This document shows positions 1 to 6,288 of a stretch of 11,470 nt of DNA, piece by piece (the first letter of the stretch is position 1; every line of letters starts with the position of its first letter). Source of the DNA: an uncultured Lachnospiraceae bacterium (GTDB taxonomy: Bacteria > Bacillota > Clostridia > Lachnospirales > Lachnospiraceae). Below the pieces are notes generated by a model that worked only from the letters and a program-made list of their open reading frames with translations, was not told the origin of the DNA and made no database searches. The stretch is taken from positions 1 to 11,470 of the forward strand of contig CABUAW010000072.1 in the NCBI GenBank assembly GCA_902489645.1, read 5' to 3'. The translations under genes and the position numbers were made by a program.

Positions 1-322
1 CCCCCGCCATATCCCAGATATTTTTTTCAAGAGATTCCAGAGTCAGAGGAATATTTTTCTTACGGACCTTTCGCACCATACTGTCCATAGACTTTACACG
101 GGACTTTATACCCTCAATCGGATTTCTGTCATATTGAAGCGAGTATTGCTCATTGAGTACCCGAAACTTCGTTTCTACCTCCATAATTGCACACCGGTAA
201 TAGGCCATCAATGTTTCAAAAGGCGCCGTATTTTGTTTTATAAAATCCAGAAATTCATCGGACATCAGACTTTCCCGAATAAACCGTTCTCTCCCCTGCT
301 CCACTATATCTGCAACGTACAT
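1..322 (-). CDS. Small alarmone synthetase, RelQ/YjbM type (N-terminal part, cut by window edge)
   Basis: Reading the minus strand from ATG at 322-320 gives 107 open codons running off the left edge without a stop. Members of this family transfer pyrophosphate from ATP to GTP or GDP to make (p)ppGpp in the cytoplasm. The visible part matches the family N-terminus: an FETLMAYYRCAIMEVE helix (about residues 35-50), NPIEGIKSRVKS (about 67-78) and then RKKNIPLTLESLEKNIWDMAG (starting near 87), which is where the synthetase fold normally begins with AGVR. There is no HD hydrolase domain ahead of it, since only about 100 residues precede this motif, so it is a small synthetase and not a long Rel enzyme. 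Start: AAGGAG at 333-338 lies 10 nt before the ATG. The catalytic residues lie outside the window, so activity cannot be judged. Confidence 0.85.
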   Translation of the reverse strand, partial: MYVADIVEQGRERFIRESLMSDEFLDFIKQNTAPFETLMAYYRCAIMEVETKFRVLNEQYSLQYDRNPIEGIKSRVKSMDSMVRKVRKKNIPLTLESLEKNIWDMAG

Positions 323-346
323 CTTTATACCACTCCTTCAATTTAC

Positions 347-375
347 AGTATACATTTTTTTGGAATGAAATTCAA
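347..375 (-). promoter_or_regulatory. Candidate sigma-A promoter of the alarmone synthetase gene
   Basis: On the minus strand TTGAAT (375-370) is followed after exactly 17 nt by TATACT (352-347). Transcription would start near 340, leaving a very short leader before the ribosome site at 338-333. The promoter lies just downstream of the oleate hydratase terminator, so the two genes are probably separate units. Confidence 0.5.
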
Positions 376-383
376 TCATTAGT

Positions 384-420
384 AAAGCGGAACCAACTTA
401 CCTCAAATTGGTTCCGCTTT
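384..420. terminator. Hairpin terminator downstream of oleate hydratase
   Basis: A perfect 13-bp inverted repeat (AAAGCGGAACCAA at 384-396, TTGGTTCCGCTTT at 408-420) encloses an 11-nt loop. It lies about 20 nt past the oleate hydratase stop codon. The T tract after the stem is short on the minus strand, but the stem is long and strong. Confidence 0.8.
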
Positions 421-439
421 CATATTCAGTCTATTATTC

Positions 440-2410
440 CTACAGCATATAATCCTTTAATACATCATGGTCCCGCAATACTTTTTCGATAACGGTTCCC
501 TTAATGACATGAATCAGTGGTTTTTTAAGTGCGTTCAGAGGGCCAGGAAGTTCGATTTCGAGAGGGGATTTTCCGTCCATAAGTTTTACGGAGCTGTCAA
601 GAAGCTCCCGGATATCATAAACGCTGCCCCACACTTCCGGAACGCCCCGGTCTACGCCAAGAAGTCCATAAACGGCTTCCATGGCAGTACGCACGGAATA
701 TTCGGTTGTGAACACGGTATCTCTCGGCGTATCCGCAAACTGACCAAGGAAGGCAAAGTTCACACAGCCATCCGGGATAACGTCCGGCCGGTCGCCCTTT
801 GTTCTCGGCATAAAGAATGCGGTAATATACGGCATCATTGTCGGCACGCAAATGGCGCTGTTTTCAGCCAGTTCCGGAATTTCATCCACCGGAACGCCCA
901 GATGATAGAGCCATTCTTCCGTAATTTCTTTTCCGGTACATTCTTTCATCGGTTTCTTTACATAATCACCAGGAACATCGGTAAATAAGCCGTATACCCA
1001 GACGCAGACCTGGTCTTTATCCTGTTCTTTAAACTGTCCCTGCCGGTTAATGGTCCAGCTCAAAAGCCAGCTTGAATCCTGACAGCTGACGATACCTCCG
1101 GTAACGACTTTGCCGCTCTTCGGGTCACGTTTACAGATGTTTGTAATGTATGGAATAATCTTATCATCCAAAGTTGTCACTGTGGCGGATTCCCAATTTG
1201 TTTTTGCAATATCGGAGCAGAATTTTTCAGGATGACCGAAGGATGGGTCCTGTTTTGCGATATTTTTCCAGAGACTCCAGCAGCCGCTTGTTCTCACTTC
1301 CGCATCTCCGTTTGGCGCATGATTCTGGTCGCCGTAAATCGTACCCTCCGTACAGCTTCCGTTAGTGACGAACACCAAATCGTTTTCGGTAAGCATGATG
1401 CCCTTTTCTACGCCCTTGACCTTACATTCAATGGCTTTGGCAATCTTTTTATCATCCTTGAATTCAAAAATAACATTCGTAACCTCCGTGTTGAACTGGA
1501 AATCAACGCCGGCCGCTTCCAAATATTTCTGCATCGGAAGAATCAAAGATTCATACTGATTGTATTTTGTAAATTTTAATGCGCTGAAATCCGGTAATCC
1601 GGCAATATGATGAATAAACCTCTGGAAATACAACTTCATTTCCAATGCACTGTGCCAATTTTCAAAGGCAAACATGGTCCGCCAGTAGAGCCAGAATGTG
1701 GAATTAAAAACTTCATCGTCAAATACGTCCTCAATGGTCTTATCATATAAATCTTCATCCTTTGTCATGAAAAGCTTCATGATTTCCATGCAGCCCTTCT
1801 GGCTCAGATTGAACTTGCCATCGGTGTGGGCATCCTGTCCCCGATTGACGGTGGCACGGCACAGCGAATAATTCGGGTCGTGCTTGTTCAGCCAGTAATA
1901 TTCATCCAGAACGGAAACGTCCGGTGTTTCAATGGATGGAATACTGCGGAATAAATCCCACAAACATTCAAAATGATTTTCCATTTCCCGTCCACCGCGC
2001 ATCACGTAGCCCCTGGTCGGGTCATTGATACCGTCACAGGCTCCGCCGGCAATATCCATAGCCTCTAAAATATGAATATGGGACCCCGGCATCTGTCCAT
2101 CCCGGACAAGAAAGCAAGCCGCTGCCAGAGAAGCCAGACCACTGCCCACAATATAAGCATTTTTCTCATCCACACCTTCCGGTTTTTCCGGACGGGCAAA
2201 TGCTTCGTAATTTCCGTTTGTATAATAAATACCTTTACTGTTCTTTACATTCTTTCCCCGCTCCGTATTCCGGTAATCGCTTCGTGCCCTTGCGGCCTTT
2301 TGGGAAACCTCTTTTTTATTTTCCTTTGATTTTTTTACCGCCAATGCGGCCGCACCGGCTCCTGCAATTACTGCGGATGTCACGCCGAGTTTTGTTCCTT
2401 TTTTTGCCAT
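440..2410 (-). CDS. ohyA: Oleate hydratase (myosin-cross-reactive antigen family), FAD-dependent
   Basis: Oleate hydratases add water across the cis-9 double bond of free unsaturated fatty acids such as oleate, giving 10-hydroxystearate. This is usually read as detoxification of antimicrobial host or dietary fatty acids. The 656-residue product has the dinucleotide motif IVGSGLAS (about 87-94), ILEAMDIAGGACDG (about 114-127), the family block RGGREMENHFECLWDLFRSI (138-157, which includes the acidic residue region that activates water), FWLYWRTMFAFENWHS and FTKYNQYESLILPM. Family members are usually about 560-650 residues. Here about 80 residues precede the FAD motif, including a hydrophobic Ala/Gly/Val stretch (about 8-25) between lysines, which could be a membrane anchor. 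ATG at 2410 is chosen because AAAGGTGG (2419-2426) sits 8 nt before it; a GTG at 2422 falls inside that site. A TetR gene lies directly upstream. Confidence 0.95.
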   Translation of the reverse strand: MAKKGTKLGVTSAVIAGAGAAALAVKKSKENKKEVSQKAARARSDYRNTERGKNVKNSKGIYYTNGNYEAFARPEKPEGVDEKNAYIVGSGLASLAAACFLVRDGQMPGSHIHILEAMDIAGGACDGINDPTRGYVMRGGREMENHFECLWDLFRSIPSIETPDVSVLDEYYWLNKHDPNYSLCRATVNRGQDAHTDGKFNLSQKGCMEIMKLFMTKDEDLYDKTIEDVFDDEVFNSTFWLYWRTMFAFENWHSALEMKLYFQRFIHHIAGLPDFSALKFTKYNQYESLILPMQKYLEAAGVDFQFNTEVTNVIFEFKDDKKIAKAIECKVKGVEKGIMLTENDLVFVTNGSCTEGTIYGDQNHAPNGDAEVRTSGCWSLWKNIAKQDPSFGHPEKFCSDIAKTNWESATVTTLDDKIIPYITNICKRDPKSGKVVTGGIVSCQDSSWLLSWTINRQGQFKEQDKDQVCVWVYGLFTDVPGDYVKKPMKECTGKEITEEWLYHLGVPVDEIPELAENSAICVPTMMPYITAFFMPRTKGDRPDVIPDGCVNFAFLGQFADTPRDTVFTTEYSVRTAMEAVYGLLGVDRGVPEVWGSVYDIRELLDSSVKLMDGKSPLEIELPGPLNALKKPLIHVIKGTVIEKVLRDHDVLKDYML

Positions 2411-2418
2411 AAAAATAA

Positions 2419-2426
2419 CCACCTTT
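2419..2426 (-). promoter_or_regulatory. Ribosome binding site fixing the oleate hydratase start
   Basis: AAAGGTGG on the minus strand is 8 nt from ATG 2410. The in-frame upstream GTG at 2422-2420 overlaps this site and so cannot be the main start. Confidence 0.75.
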
Positions 2427-2465
2427 CACATATTCAAACATTGCTTTGTTCTTTTCTATGTTCCC

Positions 2466-2494
2466 ATCTTATCCTTCATACATTCCAAATTCAA
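2466..2494 (-). promoter_or_regulatory. Candidate promoter of oleate hydratase
   Basis: TTGAAT (2494-2489) and TAAGAT (2471-2466) on the minus strand are 17 nt apart. The -35 box is identical to the one proposed for the alarmone synthetase. It sits just after the TetR terminator, so oleate hydratase appears to have its own transcript. I see no convincing long palindrome here that would be a TetR operator. Confidence 0.4.
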
Positions 2495-2499
2495 TTTAC

Positions 2500-2541
2500 A
2501 AAACGGGAGCAATGATAAAAAACTTATCATCCTCCCGTTTT
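2500..2541. terminator. Two-tier hairpin terminator after the TetR gene
   Basis: The outer stem is AAAACGGGAG (2500-2509) with CTCCCGTTTT (2532-2541), 10 bp. The inner stem is ATGATAA (2512-2518) with TTATCAT (2524-2530), 7 bp, with a 5-nt loop. A-rich and T-rich flanks mean it could stop transcription in both directions. It is 18 nt beyond the TetR stop. Confidence 0.85.
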
Positions 2542-2559
2542 TGATAAAAAATTGGCAGC

Positions 2560-3117
2560 CTATTTATTCGCAAAATTTTGAATGGAATTCGTTATATTTC
2601 CCTTCAACGTTATTCCGATTTTCTCTACAATTTCCTGATAATCTTCCTTCATCCCCTGTTTAATCCAGTCCAGCATAATTCCGACAAAGCTATACTTATA
2701 AACATCCGCAATAAACTTTTTTTCTTCTTCTGAAATATCCACACCTTCGGATTTTTCCTCTACCACACCGATAATCAGATGATATGTAAGCTTAAACAGA
2801 TAATTTTCAATCTGCTCCCGGCTTATCGAATGATAAACATTCTTAATAAAAGGCTTGTTTTCCAGAACGGCCTCAAAAATCTGAGACAGTCCCTCCTGCC
2901 AGCTATCATAGGTTTTCTTTCCCTGCAGCGCCCGTGTCGCATCCTCCACACATACCCATTCCGTCAAGTCATAAATATCTTTAAAATGATAATAAAATGC
3001 CATACGGCTGATTCCACAGTCCGATGTTAAATCATTAATCGTAATCTTGTCCAGTGGTTTCTGGAGCAAAAGCTTTTTTAAAGAATCCTCCAGCGCACAT
3101 TTCGTCCGGTTTGGCAC
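2560..3117 (-). CDS. TetR/AcrR-family transcriptional regulator
   Basis: This 185-residue protein has the size and N-terminal helix-turn-helix typical of TetR proteins: ITINDLTSDCGISRMAFYYH (25-44) followed by FKDIYDL. The C-terminal ligand domain (about 70-180) is divergent and looks like the type found in the DhaS-like branch of Firmicutes TetR proteins. This is an impression from sequence, not a search result. Translation starts at GTG (3117-3115), since GGAGGTG (3123-3129) lies 5 nt upstream and no ATG fits. The gene lies immediately upstream of oleate hydratase on the same strand, separated by a strong terminator. It is therefore a likely local regulator, perhaps sensing fatty acids or acyl-CoA, but the target and ligand are inferred from position alone. 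Confidence 0.9.
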   Translation of the reverse strand: MPNRTKCALEDSLKKLLLQKPLDKITINDLTSDCGISRMAFYYHFKDIYDLTEWVCVEDATRALQGKKTYDSWQEGLSQIFEAVLENKPFIKNVYHSISREQIENYLFKLTYHLIIGVVEEKSEGVDISEEEKKFIADVYKYSFVGIMLDWIKQGMKEDYQEIVEKIGITLKGNITNSIQNFANK

Positions 3118-3151
3118 GCCTTCACCTCCATTCTGTCTTTAGGATGTTCTT

Positions 3152-3180
3152 ATGTTAGCACAGAAAGAAAATTATCGCAA
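3152..3180 (-). promoter_or_regulatory. Candidate promoter of the TetR gene
   Basis: TTGCGA (3180-3175), a 17-nt spacer and TAACAT (3157-3152) on the minus strand. TG at 3160-3159 forms an extended -10 element, which would compensate for the imperfect hexamers. Confidence 0.4.
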
Positions 3181-3203
3181 TTTCAAGTTTTTCTTAAATT
3201 CAG

Positions 3204-3240
3204 AAAAACAGGCATAGCCGCCGCAGCTATACCTGTTTTT
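3204..3240. terminator. Hairpin terminator closing the heme-uptake operon
   Basis: AAAAACAGG (3204-3212) pairs with CCTGTTTTT (3232-3240). A further ATAGC/GCTAT pairing inside extends the stem to about 15 bp with one wobble and a 7-nt G/C-rich loop. It begins about 20 nt after the stop of the wall hydrolase gene, so it marks the end of the operon that starts at the Shp-like gene. Confidence 0.85.
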
Positions 3241-3259
3241 AGTTTTGTCTATTTATTTT

Positions 3260-5071
3260 TTATTTTACCACAAATTTTGAAGATATGTTTGAATATAAAC
3301 TATTCAACGAAATTAATTTCTCGTACACCGGGGCAAAATGTGAACGCATTTTCAGGGTTTCACCGTTTCCCTCATCCTGGAGATAGATTAAAGGGTCTAC
3401 GGCCACACCATTTTCCTCTACCTGAAAATGTAAATGATTGCCCGTGGAATCTCCGGTCGTACCACTCAAACCGATTTGTTGTCCCTTTTCCACAACTTGT
3501 CCGGTTTTCACATAAATTTCAGCATGGTGCATATATTTTGTAACGAGGCCATCCCCGTGGTCGATAACTATATAATTTCCTGCTGATTCGCTATATCCGG
3601 CAAAGGTGACTGTTCCGGCCTCGGCTGCGTAGGTTGGGATGTTTTCGCTGCCAGTGCCTAAATCCAGGCCCTTGTGGAACTGATAATCAAAGGTACGATA
3701 ACCAAAGGTACTCGTAATCGTCGAACCCGGACAAGGATTTGCAAAACGGCCAATCATTTTTGAAAAATCAATCAATGTCAAATCATCCAGCCGGTACAAA
3801 TCATAGGTTTTCATAATTTTAATCAGGCTTTTCCCATAATTAATATCCGTTGCCCAACGTCCTCCGATACGCATTGCAAAGGTATTGGCATCCTTCACAT
3901 CTTTAATAAGGTCCGAGTACATTTCTGTCAGGAGCTTACTCCGGTCCTCAATGGCTTCCGTATATGTATAATAGGCCCGGAATCCAGCGCTGGTCGAATA
4001 AAGTCTGCCCGCCGGAGTCATTTCCATTGTACTCATATTAACACTGCCTGCGGTTCCTTTGCCCTTGATTCCAAACAAATTACAATATTGATAAGCCAAA
4101 TAGGATAAACCTTCGCCCGTTTCTCCGCCCGGCCCATAGGAACCATAGCCTGATTCCTGAATAACCTGTGCGATTGTCACAGACGCCGGGTAACCGGTTT
4201 CATCCTGACATTTCAAAGCGCCAACGACCATTTCTTGTGTGATAAAAGACGGCAGCCCCTCAATCGGAACCGTCACGTTATATTGGATTCTGTCTCTGAC
4301 CTTTGAAAACTGCTCGGAAGTCAGAAAGCTTGTTCCGATATCCGACCAACTTGCCGATACTTCCGGCACTTTAGTTTCGGTTTCTTTGGAGTTTTCCGTT
4401 TCTTTTGCACTTTCCGTTTTCCCGGAACTTTCTGTTTCCCCGGAAGTCTCCGTCTCTTTTGCACTTTCCGTTTCTTTGGAAGTCTCCGTCTCTTTTGCGC
4501 TTTCCGTTTCTTTGGATGGTTCCGTTTCTTTCGAACTTCCTGTCTCTTTAGAAACTTCTGTCTCCCTGGAGCTTTCTGTTTCTTTGGAACTTTCCGTTTC
4601 CTTTGAACTCTCTGTCTCTTTGGATGCTTCCGTCTCCCTGGAGCTTTCTGTCTCTTTGGAACTTTCTGTCTCTTTTGTGTTTTCTGTCTCTGTCACATTT
4701 CCCGTCTCTTTGGAAGGCTCTGTTTTTTCAGAAGATTCCGGTTCCGGCAAAGTTTCCTGCACTTCGGTTTCTTCCGGTACGGTTTCCCGCTCGCCGCTGA
4801 TGGGATGTATTCTGGCGCCCGTCGCCGTATCCCGCAAAAAACCTGTTGTTTCATCCAAATAGATGCTTCCCTCTTCCAACATCATCCGGACACTTTCTGA
4901 AACCTCCGCCAGCTCTCCCGAATCCGGTATTCTGGCCTGTACAGATGCCTGTGCTTCCGCGCAGACAACGATGTCTTCGGCAAAGGCCATCGTTGGCTGA
5001 ACCGCTAAAATTCCTGCCGTAAGAATTCCTGTGAGCAGCCGAAGGCCAGCCTTCCTGCCCCTTCTATTCAT
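3260..5071 (-). CDS. Secreted two-domain peptidoglycan hydrolase: GH73 glucosaminidase plus M23 (LytM-type) endopeptidase
   Basis: Numbering is for the 603-residue form from ATG 5071. A signal peptide (1 to about 32, ending AFA) is followed by a variable region, 19 six-residue KETESS-like repeats (120-233), a GH73 domain (about 270-427) and an M23 domain (about 445-562), then a 40-residue tail. The GH73 catalytic Glu is likely E306 in IQESGYGSYG; NLFGIKG and GRWATDINYGKSL are typical later motifs. The M23 zinc ligands are present: H466 and D470 in HKGLD, H548 in HLHF, with H546 as the other catalytic His. So both domains look active, one cutting glycan strands and the other stem peptides. ATG 5071 lies inside the end of the DUF454 gene (ATGAATAG), with GAGGTGG 9 nt upstream, indicating translational coupling. 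Last gene of the heme operon. No LPXTG or lipobox is visible. Confidence 0.93.
   Translation of the reverse strand: MNRRGRKAGLRLLTGILTAGILAVQPTMAFAEDIVVCAEAQASVQARIPDSGELAEVSESVRMMLEEGSIYLDETTGFLRDTATGARIHPISGERETVPEETEVQETLPEPESSEKTEPSKETGNVTETENTKETESSKETESSRETEASKETESSKETESSKETESSRETEVSKETGSSKETEPSKETESAKETETSKETESAKETETSGETESSGKTESAKETENSKETETKVPEVSASWSDIGTSFLTSEQFSKVRDRIQYNVTVPIEGLPSFITQEMVVGALKCQDETGYPASVTIAQVIQESGYGSYGPGGETGEGLSYLAYQYCNLFGIKGKGTAGSVNMSTMEMTPAGRLYSTSAGFRAYYTYTEAIEDRSKLLTEMYSDLIKDVKDANTFAMRIGGRWATDINYGKSLIKIMKTYDLYRLDDLTLIDFSKMIGRFANPCPGSTITSTFGYRTFDYQFHKGLDLGTGSENIPTYAAEAGTVTFAGYSESAGNYIVIDHGDGLVTKYMHHAEIYVKTGQVVEKGQQIGLSGTTGDSTGNHLHFQVEENGVAVDPLIYLQDEGNGETLKMRSHFAPVYEKLISLNSLYSNISSKFVVK
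4373..4714 (-). repeat. Nineteen tandem 18-bp units encoding a KETESS-like hexapeptide
   Basis: The hydrolase reading frame holds 19 consecutive hexads without interruption (19 x 18 = 342 bp), mostly of the form S/A-K/R-E-T-E-S/T/A. Units differ by synonymous changes and a few substitutions (for example SRETEV, SKETEP, SGKTES), so this is an ageing array and not a perfect one. The encoded stretch is charged, flexible and without hydrophobic residues, as expected for a linker that spans or binds the wall. Confidence 0.95.
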
Positions 5072-5465
5072 TGGCATCACCCACCTCTTCCGGTGCCAGG
5101 GTTTTCACCCGCAAAAAGAAATACAGCAGGTGGCATACCCAAACAATTGCCAGACAAATACGCCCGATAGGCACATTCTTCATTAAAATAAAACCGATTG
5201 CCATCACAACGGTCACCGTACCAACAATCGAACATTTCGTTTTCATTGTCATGGCTTTTTGATTTACAAAACTTTCAAGGTGCTTTTTATACAGCCCCGT
5301 ACTTATAAACCAATCATGCAGTTTCTCGGAACTTTTTGCAAAGCAGAATACTGTCGCCATATAAAAGGGAACCGTCGGCAAAATAGGGAGTACCACTCCT
5401 ATCGTTCCGAGCGCCAAACAGAGTAATCCGGCCACAAGCCACAAAATCCGAAATGGATTCTTCAT
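5064..5465 (-). CDS. YbaN/DUF454-family integral membrane protein
   Basis: This 133-residue protein matches the YbaN (DUF454) family in length and in its signature: GTIGVVLPILPTVPFYMATV (21-40) followed by FCFAKSSEKLHDWF (41-54), then an alternating basic stretch (QKAMTMKTK). Hydrophobic segments lie at about 7-40, 80-97 and 101-118, so it should sit in the cytoplasmic membrane. The family has no assigned biochemical function that I can state with confidence. It lies 34 nt after the heme ATPase gene, and its last codons overlap the start of the wall hydrolase gene, so it is the fifth gene of the operon. A role alongside heme or iron transport is suggested only by this position. Upstream AGGA near 5480-5477 is a modest ribosome site. 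Confidence 0.9.
   Translation of the reverse strand: MKNPFRILWLVAGLLCLALGTIGVVLPILPTVPFYMATVFCFAKSSEKLHDWFISTGLYKKHLESFVNQKAMTMKTKCSIVGTVTVVMAIGFILMKNVPIGRICLAIVWVCHLLYFFLRVKTLAPEEVGDANE
5081..5087 (-). promoter_or_regulatory. Ribosome binding site inside DUF454 that sets the hydrolase start
   Basis: GAGGTGG on the minus strand, within the DUF454 coding end, is 9 nt before ATG 5071 but only 3 nt before ATG 5077 and next to GTG 5080. This makes 5071 the best start. Confidence 0.65.
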
Positions 5466-5499
5466 CTTATCATCTTTCCTTTCTTCGTCGGCAGTTCTA

Positions 5500-6288
5500 T
5501 TAAACTGTCAGCACAAACTTCTTTCCATCAATCTGAGTTACATCCAATTCAATACCATAGAGCGATTGAATACTCTGACGGTCAATGACATCTTCAGGAC
5601 TTCCCTGAAATTCCACAAGTCCATCCTTCAAGCCAATAACCTCATGGGAAAAATAAATCGCCTGATTAATGTCGTGGAGTACCATAATAATGGTAATTCC
5701 AAATTCCTTATTCAGCTTCCGAACCAATTCCAGAATTTCAATCTGGTATCGGATATCCAAATAGGTCGTCGGCTCATCCAGAAACAAAATCTTTGTATTC
5801 TGGGCCAAAGCCATGGCAATCCATACACGCTGCCGCTGCCCGCCGGACAGGCGGCTCACTTCCCTGTCCCGGTATTCTAAAATACCGGTCACCTCCATAG
5901 CCCATTCAACAAGCCGTTCATCCTCTTCTGTTTTTCCCTGCATTGGTTTCCGGTGCGGCGTCCGCCCGAAGGCTACCAACCGTTCCACCGTAATATCATC
6001 ACTGGAGGTATTGTACTGTTGAACAATGGATACCTGTCTGGCAAATTCCTTCAGACTCAGATTTTGGATGTTTTTTCCTCTCAAAAAGATTTTGCCCTTT
6101 CTGGCATATAAATTTTTTGTCATCAAAGAGAACAATGTCGATTTGCCGCAGCCATTGGCGCCCATAATCGTCGTGACCTTTCCCTCTTCGATTTTCAGAG
6201 AAACATCTTTCAGCACCTTATTCTTACCGTAAGCAAAGGAGAGTCCCCGCACTTCCATAGCGGGTTTTGCATTTTCATTAGTTTGCAT
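5500..6288 (-). CDS. htsC: Heme/iron ABC transporter ATP-binding protein (HtsC/FecE type)
   Basis: A 262-residue ATPase that should bind the cytoplasmic face of the permease encoded just upstream and drive heme import. All nucleotide-site elements are present: Walker A GANGCGKST (43-51), Q-loop VQQ (89-91), signature LSGGQRQR (147-154), Walker B ILFLDEPT (167-174) and H-loop His205 in VLHD. The section SSDDITVERLVAFGRTPH is typical of the FecE/FepC branch that serves siderophores, heme and cobalamin. The start ATG 6288 overlaps the last codons of the permease gene by 11 nt, with GAGGAGG (6299-6305) 10 nt upstream, so the two are translationally linked. The substrate is inferred from the heme-binding proteins in the same operon; on its own it could serve any class II importer. 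Confidence 0.93.
   Translation of the reverse strand: MQTNENAKPAMEVRGLSFAYGKNKVLKDVSLKIEEGKVTTIMGANGCGKSTLFSLMTKNLYARKGKIFLRGKNIQNLSLKEFARQVSIVQQYNTSSDDITVERLVAFGRTPHRKPMQGKTEEDERLVEWAMEVTGILEYRDREVSRLSGGQRQRVWIAMALAQNTKILFLDEPTTYLDIRYQIEILELVRKLNKEFGITIIMVLHDINQAIYFSHEVIGLKDGLVEFQGSPEDVIDRQSIQSLYGIELDVTQIDGKKFVLTV

Noticed and set aside
134..382. Plus-strand open frame near the left edge
   Set aside because: The opposite strand encodes a clear alarmone synthetase N-terminus with a ribosome site and promoter; this frame runs through that promoter.
467..988. Plus-strand open frame of 173 codons inside oleate hydratase
   Set aside because: Antisense to a strongly conserved enzyme, with His/Arg-rich shadow composition and no ribosome site.
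4373..4714. CRISPR array
   Set aside because: Units are adjacent without unique spacers and encode an in-frame hexapeptide repeat.
4239..4862. Plus-strand open frame of 207 codons rich in Val, Ser and Leu
   Set aside because: It is the antisense of the KETESS repeat array. The regularity comes from the 18-bp units, and no ribosome site or known domain supports it.
5072..5080. GTG at 5080 or ATG at 5077 as hydrolase start
   Set aside because: Both are too close to the ribosome site at 5081-5087; ATG 5071 has proper spacing.
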